A stretch of 64,000 bases of DNA. It comes from Lewinellaceae bacterium. GTDB lineage: Bacteria > Bacteroidota > Bacteroidia > Chitinophagales > Saprospiraceae. The notes under the pieces are model-generated. The model ran no database searches, was not told the DNA's origin, and saw only the letters and a list, made by a program, of their open reading frames with translations. Position numbers and translations under genes: made by a program. The DNA lies in NCBI GenBank assembly GCA_020636215.1, contig JACJYG010000007.1, positions 620,001-684,000 of the forward strand, given 5' to 3'. Of this stretch, positions 1 to 7,344 are shown one piece after another (position 1 is the first letter of the stretch; every line of letters begins with the position of its first letter).

Positions 1-246
1 CTGTGGATTGTAAACAGTCAGAGACTCTCCCCCGGCATAACAAAAACTGCTCCTGATAGCTATTTCAAAGGGCATGATCCGCTTGGCAGCGTTCATTGGG
101 CTTTCCATTTCCTGGGGGCTGGCCAGCGCATCATACGAGGGCTCTTTTCCAGCATGACGGGCGGGCTTGGGGATTTCCAGCGGCGCTTCCTTTTCGCAGG
201 AGAACAAAAACAATAATGCGCTTACAAAAACGATGGCCTTTTTCAT
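1..246 (-). CDS. Partial lipoprotein of unknown function (5' end only)
   Basis: Only the first 82 codons lie in the window; the gene runs off the left edge. The ATG at 246-244 begins a classic lipoprotein signal peptide (MKKAIVFVSA, then a leucine-rich stretch ending LLFLFSC), so the Cys at about residue 18 should be lipidated. A Glu/Pro-rich linker follows (EKEAPLEIPKPA). The remainder contains no domain I recognise. It is transcribed away from the repeat element that fills the space up to the next gene. Function unknown; the export call rests on the visible lipobox. Confidence 0.75.
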   Translation of the reverse strand, partial: MKKAIVFVSALLFLFSCEKEAPLEIPKPARHAGKEPSYDALASPQEMESPMNAAKRIMPFEIAIRSSFCYAGGESLTVYNPQ

Positions 247-341
247 GATCCGATTATTTTAGGTGGTTTAAAATCGCTGTCCACCTTATTATTTGAAAAA
301 GGCAGTGAAGGTTACCCTGCTGATACTTTTTTATCGATATC

Positions 342-779
342 AACATGGATCATCCCGAATTTTCGTAGAATATCCCGGAAGATGCTTGGAAGCTGTCTCA
401 AAAGAGGAGATGAAAATCCTACAGCCCAATAATATTCTGTTTTTTGCTGTCCGGCCGGTTCTCCCTTTCGGGGAGCTAGAGGGGCTGGGCCGGGCAGCAA
501 AACATGATTTGGCGCTATTTTTCAATTCCTCTCTTTTGAGACAGCCCCGATACTACGCCTGATCGGCGGAGCCGCCTGCTGTGCCGCAGGCCGGCAGGGA
601 TACTAAGTTGATGCTATTGATGAGAAAAGCCGCCCATTAAAGTTCTTTTTGTTGTGGAGCCTCCTCATCCATAGTATCAACGGCCCGCAGGGCCAAAGTA
701 TCCTCAAAGCCCGTATGCGGGCTTTGAGGAGTATCCCCGCCTGCTGCCAGCGGCGGGCAGGAATAGAATCGCTGATTGG
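342..779. mobile_element. Repeat element A, copy 1 (MITE-like, right end truncated, carries a nested element)
   Basis: This stretch is nearly identical to 11871-12178 apart from a roughly 150-bp insertion at 392-545. Both copies open with the same 8 bases, followed by the terminal sequence TCATCCCGAATTTT (350-363 here). The matching right inverted repeat found in copy 2 is missing here; homology stops at 779, seven bases before the stop codon of the choice-of-anchor B gene. Several strong hairpins lie inside, the best being a 12-bp perfect stem at 702-713/718-729 with a 4-base loop. No transposase is encoded. The short ORFs on both strands recur in the other copy simply because the DNA is repeated. 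It could be a MITE or a structured-RNA repeat. Confidence 0.7.
392..545. mobile_element. Repeat element B nested in element A (154-bp MITE)
   Basis: The segment is bounded by a perfect 15-bp inverted repeat, GCTGTCTCAAAAGAG at 392-406 and its complement at 531-545. It is absent from the second copy of element A, so it inserted after element A was established. It is too short to code for a transposase. The terminal sequence resembles insertion-sequence ends of the GCTGTCTCAAAA type (from memory, family not verified), which suggests an element mobilised in trans. No obvious target duplication is visible, partly because the flanking bases differ between the copies of A. Confidence 0.7.
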
Positions 780-785
780 TGGTTA

Positions 786-2717
786 TTACTGTACCACAAT
801 CCTCTTGGTAACGGACTGGTTCTCCGTTGACAATCGCAGGAAATAGATCCCTGCTGGCAGGGCGGAAATGTCCTGATTCAAGGTGGTGATGGTTGAAGTT
901 ACATTTTCCGTTTTCACACTTTGCCCATTGGGCAGTAGCCACTCTACCCGCAGCATTTCCTCCAGGGGGTGTTCAAAGGCCAGCCACAGGCTTTCCGAGG
1001 CCGGGTTGGGGAATATCTGGAAGCTGTTCCCCCCGATTTCGGAAATGCCATTTACGGCTATCGTCGTAAAGGAGAAAACCTCCGAAGGGTTGTCGCCGCA
1101 TTCACCGGTGATAACGATGCGCCAGTAATAGGTCGTGCCGCCTTCCAGGTCGATAGGCAGAAAATGGGAATTGCCCGGTATGGAAGCGGTATAAAGGATA
1201 TTTGCCTCAAAATCATCGGCGTCCGTAGAAAGCTCGATGCGCCGGGGGTGCGGAGGGCCGGAGGACCAGATGAAGAGCGGAGAAAGCGCAACGTCAACTT
1301 TGTTATCCGTTGGGGAGAACAGTGCAGGCGGCGTGGGCAACCCCAAAATATAAGCCGGCACTTCGCTGTTGCCACTGTTTACACCATCCGTTACGGAAAA
1401 TACGACCTTTTGCCCTTCCCCAGCCTCCACTGCCGTAATGCTTCCGGTGATGATATCGCCTGGCATAGCGGTGGTGGAACTAAGGTTGACTTCCAGGCCC
1501 GGAGAAGTGCCCTCGGTTGAGATCGTTACTTCCCCGGCCAGGTCGGGGCCGATCCATAAGGAAAATTCTGTCGTTTCCCCCTGACAGCCCTGGATTCTGG
1601 AAATATTGGGGGTCGCCGTTGTATTCAGCGGTGTTTCGAGCGCCTCAAAGACGTAAAACCCATTGTTCATATCCGAGATCAGCGCTTTGCCCGAAGGCAT
1701 TACGAATATCCCCCAGGCGCCGGCGAAGTAGTCGTCATTTGGGCCGTCGTACGTGTCGTAATAGGCCGCCCGCCGGGGGTAAAGCGGGTTCGATACATCG
1801 AAAACCTGCAAACCATCATAGTAATAGGATACATACAGCAGCCCGTCTTTGGGATATACGTTGTGGGGGATCTGTTCCTGATAAGAAGCCGGATTCATAG
1901 TGGAAATGACCCGCATTTCTGAAAGGTCGCTCACGTCGACGATCTTTACATCTGAACCGTGGGTTTCATCACACAGGTAGTAATATTGGCCATCCTCCGA
2001 CAACCAACCGGAGTGGTTGTAGCCTTGCTGTGGGTAGTTGTCCATCGTACCCAGTAAAACGGGGCTGGCCGGGTCGGTAAAGTCGACGACGATAAGGCCG
2101 TAGGAGCCGGCGTGCAGGTATGCGATATTGTCCTGTACGTAAAGGTCGTGGATATAGGGGATAGGAATGGTTGGGTTGGGAAAGGAAGCCAGTAAAGTGG
2201 GTTGTTCCGGGTTTTCCAGGGATAATATCTTCAGCGTATGGCCGGCGCCGCCAGCTACGTATAAGCGCGCGTTATCTTCGTCGATAAATATATTGTGAGC
2301 CGTAGTGATAAACTCGTTTGATTCGTAAACCAGTTCTGCCGATCCCGGCAAGCCGCTGACATCGATGATCTGCAGGGCGCTTGGGCCTTCATCGGCCACG
2401 CCGTAAAGGTAGTGTTGATAGGATTTGACGTCCCGGTGGCTGATCCCCCCGCCCTGAGCAGTGCCGGGTACAAAAGCCACCGGCGCAAGGGGCGCAGTCA
2501 GCTCATCGAGGCCGAAAATATGGAATCCGGCGGTAGAGGAGATCACTCCATATTCTTTATCATCAATGACAATGCCCCACACATCGTGGTAAGGGTTGCT
2601 GAAAAAGGCTGGTACGATGGTAGGGTCTGACCAGTGCCCCAACAAGGTGGCTTGTGTTGGTTGGCCAATGGCCCAAAAGGGTGTACAAAGCAACAATAAG
2701 CGTAAAAGGTCTTTCAT
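786..2717 (-). CDS. Secreted choice-of-anchor B family protein with T9SS sorting domain
   Basis: The protein starts best at ATG 2717 (MKDLLRLLLLCTPFWAIGQ), giving a clean signal peptide; the longer in-frame start adds a polar segment that would spoil it. Residues about 25-380 form a beta-propeller of LVIVD-type repeats (e.g. LIVVDFTDPASPVLLG, LQVFDVSNPLYPRRA), characteristic of the choice-of-anchor B family. An Ig-like segment and a fibronectin-III-like segment (YYWRIVITG) follow. The last ~75 residues are a T9SS type A sorting domain (FQIFPNPASESLW ... GIYFLRL ... KRIVVQ). Expected location: cell surface or medium after export through Sec and T9SS. Substrate or partner unknown. Its 3' end abuts repeat element A. 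Confidence 0.88.
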   Translation of the reverse strand: MKDLLRLLLLCTPFWAIGQPTQATLLGHWSDPTIVPAFFSNPYHDVWGIVIDDKEYGVISSTAGFHIFGLDELTAPLAPVAFVPGTAQGGGISHRDVKSYQHYLYGVADEGPSALQIIDVSGLPGSAELVYESNEFITTAHNIFIDEDNARLYVAGGAGHTLKILSLENPEQPTLLASFPNPTIPIPYIHDLYVQDNIAYLHAGSYGLIVVDFTDPASPVLLGTMDNYPQQGYNHSGWLSEDGQYYYLCDETHGSDVKIVDVSDLSEMRVISTMNPASYQEQIPHNVYPKDGLLYVSYYYDGLQVFDVSNPLYPRRAAYYDTYDGPNDDYFAGAWGIFVMPSGKALISDMNNGFYVFEALETPLNTTATPNISRIQGCQGETTEFSLWIGPDLAGEVTISTEGTSPGLEVNLSSTTAMPGDIITGSITAVEAGEGQKVVFSVTDGVNSGNSEVPAYILGLPTPPALFSPTDNKVDVALSPLFIWSSGPPHPRRIELSTDADDFEANILYTASIPGNSHFLPIDLEGGTTYYWRIVITGECGDNPSEVFSFTTIAVNGISEIGGNSFQIFPNPASESLWLAFEHPLEEMLRVEWLLPNGQSVKTENVTSTITTLNQDISALPAGIYFLRLSTENQSVTKRIVVQ

Positions 2718-2898
2718 GATTGGGTGGTTTTGGTGATTCGACTGGTTGAAATTACTCAAAAAAGGCCGGGCATATTTACAGACAATGTATGAAATCGGCA
2801 TTTCAACAGAGGAGTGCTGCCCAACTACATGTTTTTATAGACAAATCAAGTGAGAGAGGGATGCATACGTCATTTTTTTTATCTTACCTAAAAAAAAC

Positions 2899-4548
2899 AT
2901 GCTCCGCACCTGGTGGAAAGAATCCGTTATCTATCAAATCTATCCCCGAAGTTTCAACGACAGCAACGGCGACGGCATCGGCGACCTTCGCGGTATTATC
3001 GAAAAGCTGGACTACCTCAAAACATTAGGGATCGATATCCTCTGGCTCAGCCCGGTCTTCCAATCGCCCAATGACGATAATGGCTACGACATCAGTGATT
3101 ACCGGGCTATTATGTCGGAGTTCGGCACAATGGCCGACTTCGATGAATTACTCTCCGGCATTCACGCCCGTGGCATGAAGCTGGTAATGGACCTGGTGGT
3201 TAACCACAGCTCCGATGAGCATCCCTGGTTCCAGGAGTCGCGCAAATCAAAGGATAACCCTTATCGACGGTATTACCATTGGCAGCCGAAGCCGCCCAAC
3301 AACTGGCTTGCTTTCTTTGGGGGCAATGCATGGGAATATGATGAACCCACCGGCGAGTATTACCTGCACCTCTTTTCCAAAAAACAACCCGACCTCAATT
3401 GGGAGAACCCCGCCTTGCGCGAGGAAGTCTATAGCCTGATGCGTTTTTGGCTCGACAAAGGCATCGATGGCTTCCGGATGGATGTTATCCCGTTCATCTC
3501 GAAACGCCTGGACTGGCCGGATATCGATCCGGAAAACTTCACGGAGGCGGTGGAAACGATCTACGCCAACGGCCCTCGCCTGCACGAATACCTGCAGGAG
3601 ATGAATCGGAAGGCTTTGTCTCATTATGATGTGATGACTGTGGGCGAAGCGCCTGGCGTGCCACCCCGCCTGGCCAATCTTTATGTCGGCGAAGGCAGGG
3701 AAGAGTTGAATATGATCTTCCACTTCGGCCACATGTTCCTCGACTGGGGCCCCAAAGGCAAATTCGACCCCAAAACCTGGGACTTGAATGAGTTCAAGGG
3801 CGTTTTCAATACCTGGCATCAGGCCATCGGCGAACGTGGCTGGATTAGCATTTTTCTGGACAACCACGACTTTCCCCGCCTGGCCTCCCGATGGGGTGAT
3901 GACGGCCTGTTCCGCATCGAGTCCGCCAAGATGCTGGCGACCTTACTGCTTACTATGCGCGGCACTCCTTCGATCTATCAGGGCTCTGAGTTGGGTATGA
4001 CTAATGTAGCCTTCGACCGCTTCGACGACTACCGCGATATCGAAACCCTCAACGAGTATAATCAGGCCAAAGAAAAAGGGGCGGATTTGGATGCCTTGCT
4101 CAAGATCGTACATCAGGTAGGCCGCGATAACGTCCGAACCCCCATGCAATGGGACGATAGCCCCAATGCCGGTTTTACTACTGCCGAAGAGCCCTGGATC
4201 AAAGTAAATCCCAATTACAGGGATATCAATGCAAAAGCTGTACTGGCCGACCCGAACTCCATCTTCTATTATTATCAACGCCTTCTGAAACTACGCAAAC
4301 AAACGCCGGCCCTGATCTATGGAGATTACGAGCAGATCGACGAGGGCAGTAATTGGCTGTACGCCTATCGCCGCTGGGACAAGGACGGGGAATTCTACGT
4401 CTACCTCAATTTTTCTTCCGAACCTCAAAAGGGCCTTCCCCTGCCGGCCGGCGTGAAGCTGCAACTGTTTATCTCGAATTATGAACCCGATCCTTCCTTC
4501 AGGGACACCTTGCGGCCCTGGGAGGCGAGGGTGTATCAAATAGCCTGA
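2899..4548 (+). CDS. GH13 alpha-glucosidase, oligo-1,6-glucosidase type
   Basis: This 549-residue protein is a full-length GH13 enzyme without a signal peptide, so it should be cytoplasmic. Conserved regions are in order: DLVVNHSSDEHPWF (98-111), GFRMDVIPF with nucleophile Asp195, VGEAPG with acid/base Glu250, and LDNHDFPRL with Asp324. The Val directly after the nucleophile (MDVI) is, in the GH13 subfamily 31 literature, typical of alpha-1,6-specific enzymes such as isomaltases, whereas alpha-1,4 enzymes have other residues there. Expected reaction: release of glucose from isomalto-oligosaccharides. Its TGA overlaps the ATG of the next gene (TGATG), so the two are translationally coupled. 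A trehalose synthase role is possible but less likely. Confidence 0.9.
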   Translation: MLRTWWKESVIYQIYPRSFNDSNGDGIGDLRGIIEKLDYLKTLGIDILWLSPVFQSPNDDNGYDISDYRAIMSEFGTMADFDELLSGIHARGMKLVMDLVVNHSSDEHPWFQESRKSKDNPYRRYYHWQPKPPNNWLAFFGGNAWEYDEPTGEYYLHLFSKKQPDLNWENPALREEVYSLMRFWLDKGIDGFRMDVIPFISKRLDWPDIDPENFTEAVETIYANGPRLHEYLQEMNRKALSHYDVMTVGEAPGVPPRLANLYVGEGREELNMIFHFGHMFLDWGPKGKFDPKTWDLNEFKGVFNTWHQAIGERGWISIFLDNHDFPRLASRWGDDGLFRIESAKMLATLLLTMRGTPSIYQGSELGMTNVAFDRFDDYRDIETLNEYNQAKEKGADLDALLKIVHQVGRDNVRTPMQWDDSPNAGFTTAEEPWIKVNPNYRDINAKAVLADPNSIFYYYQRLLKLRKQTPALIYGDYEQIDEGSNWLYAYRRWDKDGEFYVYLNFSSEPQKGLPLPAGVKLQLFISNYEPDPSFRDTLRPWEARVYQIA

Positions 4549-5495
4549 TGATCACTAAGCTCGACGTCTTACTACAGCAGCAGCCGATACTTTTCCTCGA
4601 TGGCGCTATGGCAACCGAGCTGGAAGCCCGCGGCGCCAATCTGCAGGATACCCTCTGGTCGGCAAAGGTGCTGCTCGAGCAGCCGGCGCTCATCCGACAG
4701 GTACATTACGATTACCTGACGGCAGGAGCTGATGTGGTGATTACCGCCAGTTATCAGGCTACTTTTGAGGGTTTCGAACAGCGAGGCTTATCCCGGGGCC
4801 AGGCCCGGGATTTAATGCAGCACAGCATCCGTTTGGCCCGGGAAGCCCGGGAATTGTTCTGGGGGGAGGCAAGCAACCGGGAAGGCCGGATCTATCCCCT
4901 GGTAGCGGCTTCCATTGGCCCCTATGGTGCTTTTCTGGCCGACGGTTCTGAATATAAGGGGGGCTACCGGCTCAGTGTAGGCGAACTGATCAAATGGCAT
5001 CGCCCACGCCTGGAAGCCTTACTGGAAGCCGGCCCGGATCTATTGGCTTGTGAAACCATTCCCTGCCCAGAAGAGGCGGAAGCGCTGGTGCGCCTTTTGG
5101 AAGAATTTCCCGACGCCCGCGCCTGGCTGAGCTTTAGTTGCCGCGATGAGCAGCACCTCAGCCAGGGGGATCCCTTTATGGAGGGCGTCTCCATCGGAGA
5201 TGCTTCACCGCAGATCATTGCAATTGGTGTAAATTGTACACCGCCGAAATTCATTACGGCGCTGCTTCAAGACGCCCGGCAGGTAACGGAAAAGCCGTTG
5301 CTGGCCTACCCCAACAGCGGTGAGGCATGGGATGCGGAACGCCATTGCTGGATAGTGGGAAGCCAGGTAGAAGGTTTTGGGAAGTTGCCCCAGGAATGGG
5401 TTCAGGCCGGGGCGCGGCTCATCGGGGGCTGCTGCCGCACCACCCCTACTGATGTGTGGGCCATGCGGGATATGCTGGGAGCATTTCTAGGATAG
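4548..5495 (+). CDS. mmuM: Homocysteine S-methyltransferase
   Basis: The 315-residue protein is a cobalamin-independent homocysteine methyltransferase of the MmuM/BHMT type, forming methionine from homocysteine using S-methylmethionine or SAM. It shows the N-terminal LFLDGAMATELE, TASYQATFEGF, and the three zinc-binding cysteines: Cys230 in GVNC and Cys295-Cys296 in IGGCCRTTP. Length matches the family. It starts inside the stop codon of the GH13 gene, implying one mRNA although the functions are unrelated. Its 3' end overlaps the convergent Uma2 gene by 9 bp. Adenosylhomocysteinase at 34884 belongs to the same methyl cycle but is far away. Confidence 0.92.
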   Translation: MITKLDVLLQQQPILFLDGAMATELEARGANLQDTLWSAKVLLEQPALIRQVHYDYLTAGADVVITASYQATFEGFEQRGLSRGQARDLMQHSIRLAREARELFWGEASNREGRIYPLVAASIGPYGAFLADGSEYKGGYRLSVGELIKWHRPRLEALLEAGPDLLACETIPCPEEAEALVRLLEEFPDARAWLSFSCRDEQHLSQGDPFMEGVSIGDASPQIIAIGVNCTPPKFITALLQDARQVTEKPLLAYPNSGEAWDAERHCWIVGSQVEGFGKLPQEWVQAGARLIGGCCRTTPTDVWAMRDMLGAFLG

Positions 5496-6122
5496 CAGTT
5501 TGAATTCTGATAGCTCTAAAATAAACCCCACCATAACAGTTTCTCCAGAGAGAACCTTATCAAACCCAATTATTGTTTCAGGTTCCATATTATTCCGGTA
5601 AATGTAGGCTTTTTCTCCGTAGGGGTCTATCAGCCAGGCAAGGCGTACGCCATTAGCCATCCAGCTTTCCTGCATTTTTTTCTTCAGCCGCGATAAACTG
5701 TCGCTTTTGGACCGGATCTCTGCTACAAAATCTGGAGCCATGGGAATGAAACCTTCTTCAATTTGTCGAGGGCTTAATTGGGCCAATCTTTCATTACTCA
5801 ACCAGGCTACATCAGGGCTTTTTACTGCTCCGCCGGGCAGGTCAAAACCGGTGCTGGGGCTAAAAACTTCGCCTTGGCCAGTCTGTAACCGCCAAATGGT
5901 GATGCGGGTAGAGAGCCGGTTTTCCCTAAACCCGCTCCCGCCTTTTACAGGAGTCATGATACTGATGTTTCCATTTTTTTCCCGCTCCATGCGCAGGCCG
6001 GGGTATTGTTCGGATAGGGTTATAAATTGTTGCCGGGAAAGCCCTTTCACCGTCAGTTCGCCTCCCATGCGGAGAATAGCCTCTACCAAATTGTCCACTT
6101 TTACTGCTGTGCCTGGGCTCAT
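5487..6122 (-). CDS. Uma2 family protein (DUF820, PD-(D/E)XK nuclease-like fold)
   Basis: This 211-residue protein has the Uma2/DUF820 core: PDVAWLSNERL (the acidic D), then FVAEIRSKSDSL (E-x-R/K catalytic-like strand) and RLAWLIDPYGEKAYIYR. These families adopt a restriction-endonuclease-like fold and are abundant in cyanobacteria and filamentous bacteria; their role is unproven. The N-terminal ~50 residues form a small domain typical of the longer members. The convergent neighbour mmuM overlaps its 3' end by 9 bp. A second, shorter family member sits at 60845. Nuclease activity is inference from the fold. Confidence 0.85.
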   Translation of the reverse strand: MSPGTAVKVDNLVEAILRMGGELTVKGLSRQQFITLSEQYPGLRMEREKNGNISIMTPVKGGSGFRENRLSTRITIWRLQTGQGEVFSPSTGFDLPGGAVKSPDVAWLSNERLAQLSPRQIEEGFIPMAPDFVAEIRSKSDSLSRLKKKMQESWMANGVRLAWLIDPYGEKAYIYRNNMEPETIIGFDKVLSGETVMVGFILELSEFKLLS

Positions 6123-6214
6123 TTTAAATCTGTTTGGAAAAACAAGATAAGCTTTTTTCTTCAGGATTTCCAGCGCTCAGTGCCTATATCACCGGCCACC
6201 AATCACCCTTCCTA

Positions 6215-6592
6215 TCACTCCCAGAAAGCCTGTTCAATGCGGTCTACATAAGATAGTGCAGCCAGGCGGTAGAGTACTGCCCTGAATCGGGCCTGGTGCG
6301 TGTTTCCAATACAAAGATATTGTTCCGGGCTACAGCCGATGCGCCCCGCAGCCTTTTGAACCACAAGGGAAGAGTCAATGCCTTCGACTTCCCGCCGGAG
6401 GGCTTCATCGCGGGGGATACAGAATTCATAGTCAAGCGCTGTTTTCCCCCCTTCCGGGCCCCGAAGGCCCTTATCATCGAGTTGGGACAAATCGAAACGG
6501 ATCTTTTGAAGATCACTCTCAGAAGGGGGCTTCCTGGAACTTCCGCATGCGGAAAGCAGGGCCAATAGTAAGGATAGCAAAAAGTATTTCAT
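6215..6592 (-). CDS. Small lipoprotein with a conserved domain of unknown function
   Basis: ATG 6592 is chosen because it starts a clean lipoprotein signal (MKYFLLSLLLALLSAC, Cys at 16); the upstream in-frame Met adds a non-signal extension. The mature 110 residues contain DLSQLDDKGLRGP, ALDYEFCIP, GRIGCSPEQYLCIGNTHQ and a C-terminal YVDRIEQAFWE. From memory this block strongly resembles a hypothetical protein common in cyanobacteria (unverified). Four cysteines lie in the mature part. It is followed 67 bp upstream by the GNAT gene on the same strand. Function unknown. Confidence 0.75.
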   Translation of the reverse strand: MKYFLLSLLLALLSACGSSRKPPSESDLQKIRFDLSQLDDKGLRGPEGGKTALDYEFCIPRDEALRREVEGIDSSLVVQKAAGRIGCSPEQYLCIGNTHQARFRAVLYRLAALSYVDRIEQAFWE

Positions 6593-6659
6593 GAGCCGAG
6601 GGCTTGAATATTGGGTAAGACGATAAAAGGCCACCCAAAACAATATAGGATGTGAGTAG

Positions 6660-7247
6660 CTACCCCAGCGTTTTCATCCAAAACCGGAGCGCTTTGGGGG
6701 ATTCTTCTGCTTCATCCAGATCCTGCCAGGACATCTGACAGTACAGATCGGTTTGTTCGAAGCCACGCCGGCGCCAGAAAGCATCGAGGGGGATGTAATC
6801 TTTGGGGCGCCGGGGATGGCCTTCCGGCCGCACTACAGCGCAGAAGGCCAGGGTGTCGAAACGGCCCAATCGCCGGGCCCACTGCTCCCGTTTTTCAAAA
6901 AAATGCACCCCGATGCCTTGCCCCCGGTAGGGTTGAAGCAAAACGGATTCTCCATAATAAAAAATGCGTTGAATCTCGTGGCCTTGTTCGAGAAATGGCT
7001 GCTGTATATTCGGCGTTTCATATTCCATCGGCAATGCGGAAGAGGCGCCTACAACCTTATCGCCATCAAAGGCCAATACCAGCAGGCTGTCCGGAGCTTC
7101 CAGAAAAGTATGGAGATACCCACGCTCGTAGTCCAGGCTCCCCTTGTACAGGTATGGGAAATCCCGAAATACTTCGATACGCAACTGCGCCAGGGCATCT
7201 ACGTGTACGCTGGCCGCTTCACCCGTGTATGGGACGACTTTGAGCAT
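6660..7247 (-). CDS. GNAT family N-acetyltransferase
   Basis: This 195-residue protein has the GNAT fold elements: an N-terminal strand-helix (ALAQLRIEVFRDFPYLY), a central strand LLVLAFDGDKVVGASSALPM, and the acetyl-CoA pyrophosphate-binding motif A, VLLQPYRGQGIGVHFFEKRE (RGQGIG). A later segment, GRFDTLAFCAVVRPEGHPRRPKDY, and the C-terminal RRRGFEQTDLY are also family-like. The acceptor substrate cannot be predicted. It sits upstream of the small lipoprotein on the same strand and may be co-transcribed with it. The ATG at 7247 is the only good start. Confidence 0.87.
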   Translation of the reverse strand: MLKVVPYTGEAASVHVDALAQLRIEVFRDFPYLYKGSLDYERGYLHTFLEAPDSLLVLAFDGDKVVGASSALPMEYETPNIQQPFLEQGHEIQRIFYYGESVLLQPYRGQGIGVHFFEKREQWARRLGRFDTLAFCAVVRPEGHPRRPKDYIPLDAFWRRRGFEQTDLYCQMSWQDLDEAEESPKALRFWMKTLG

Positions 7248-7344
7248 AAAGGCGAAAAGACAATTAAGTAGAGGGTTATGCCCTCAACCAGCAAAGAATA
7301 AAGGATCACAAGTAATCTTCCTCAAAGAACCATACAGCCCTGTC

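Noticed and set aside
649..846. Short plus-strand frame repeated at 12044-12493, which could suggest a conserved small protein
   Set aside because: The match exists because element A is repeated at the DNA level; the frames diverge outside the repeat and have no start context or family features.
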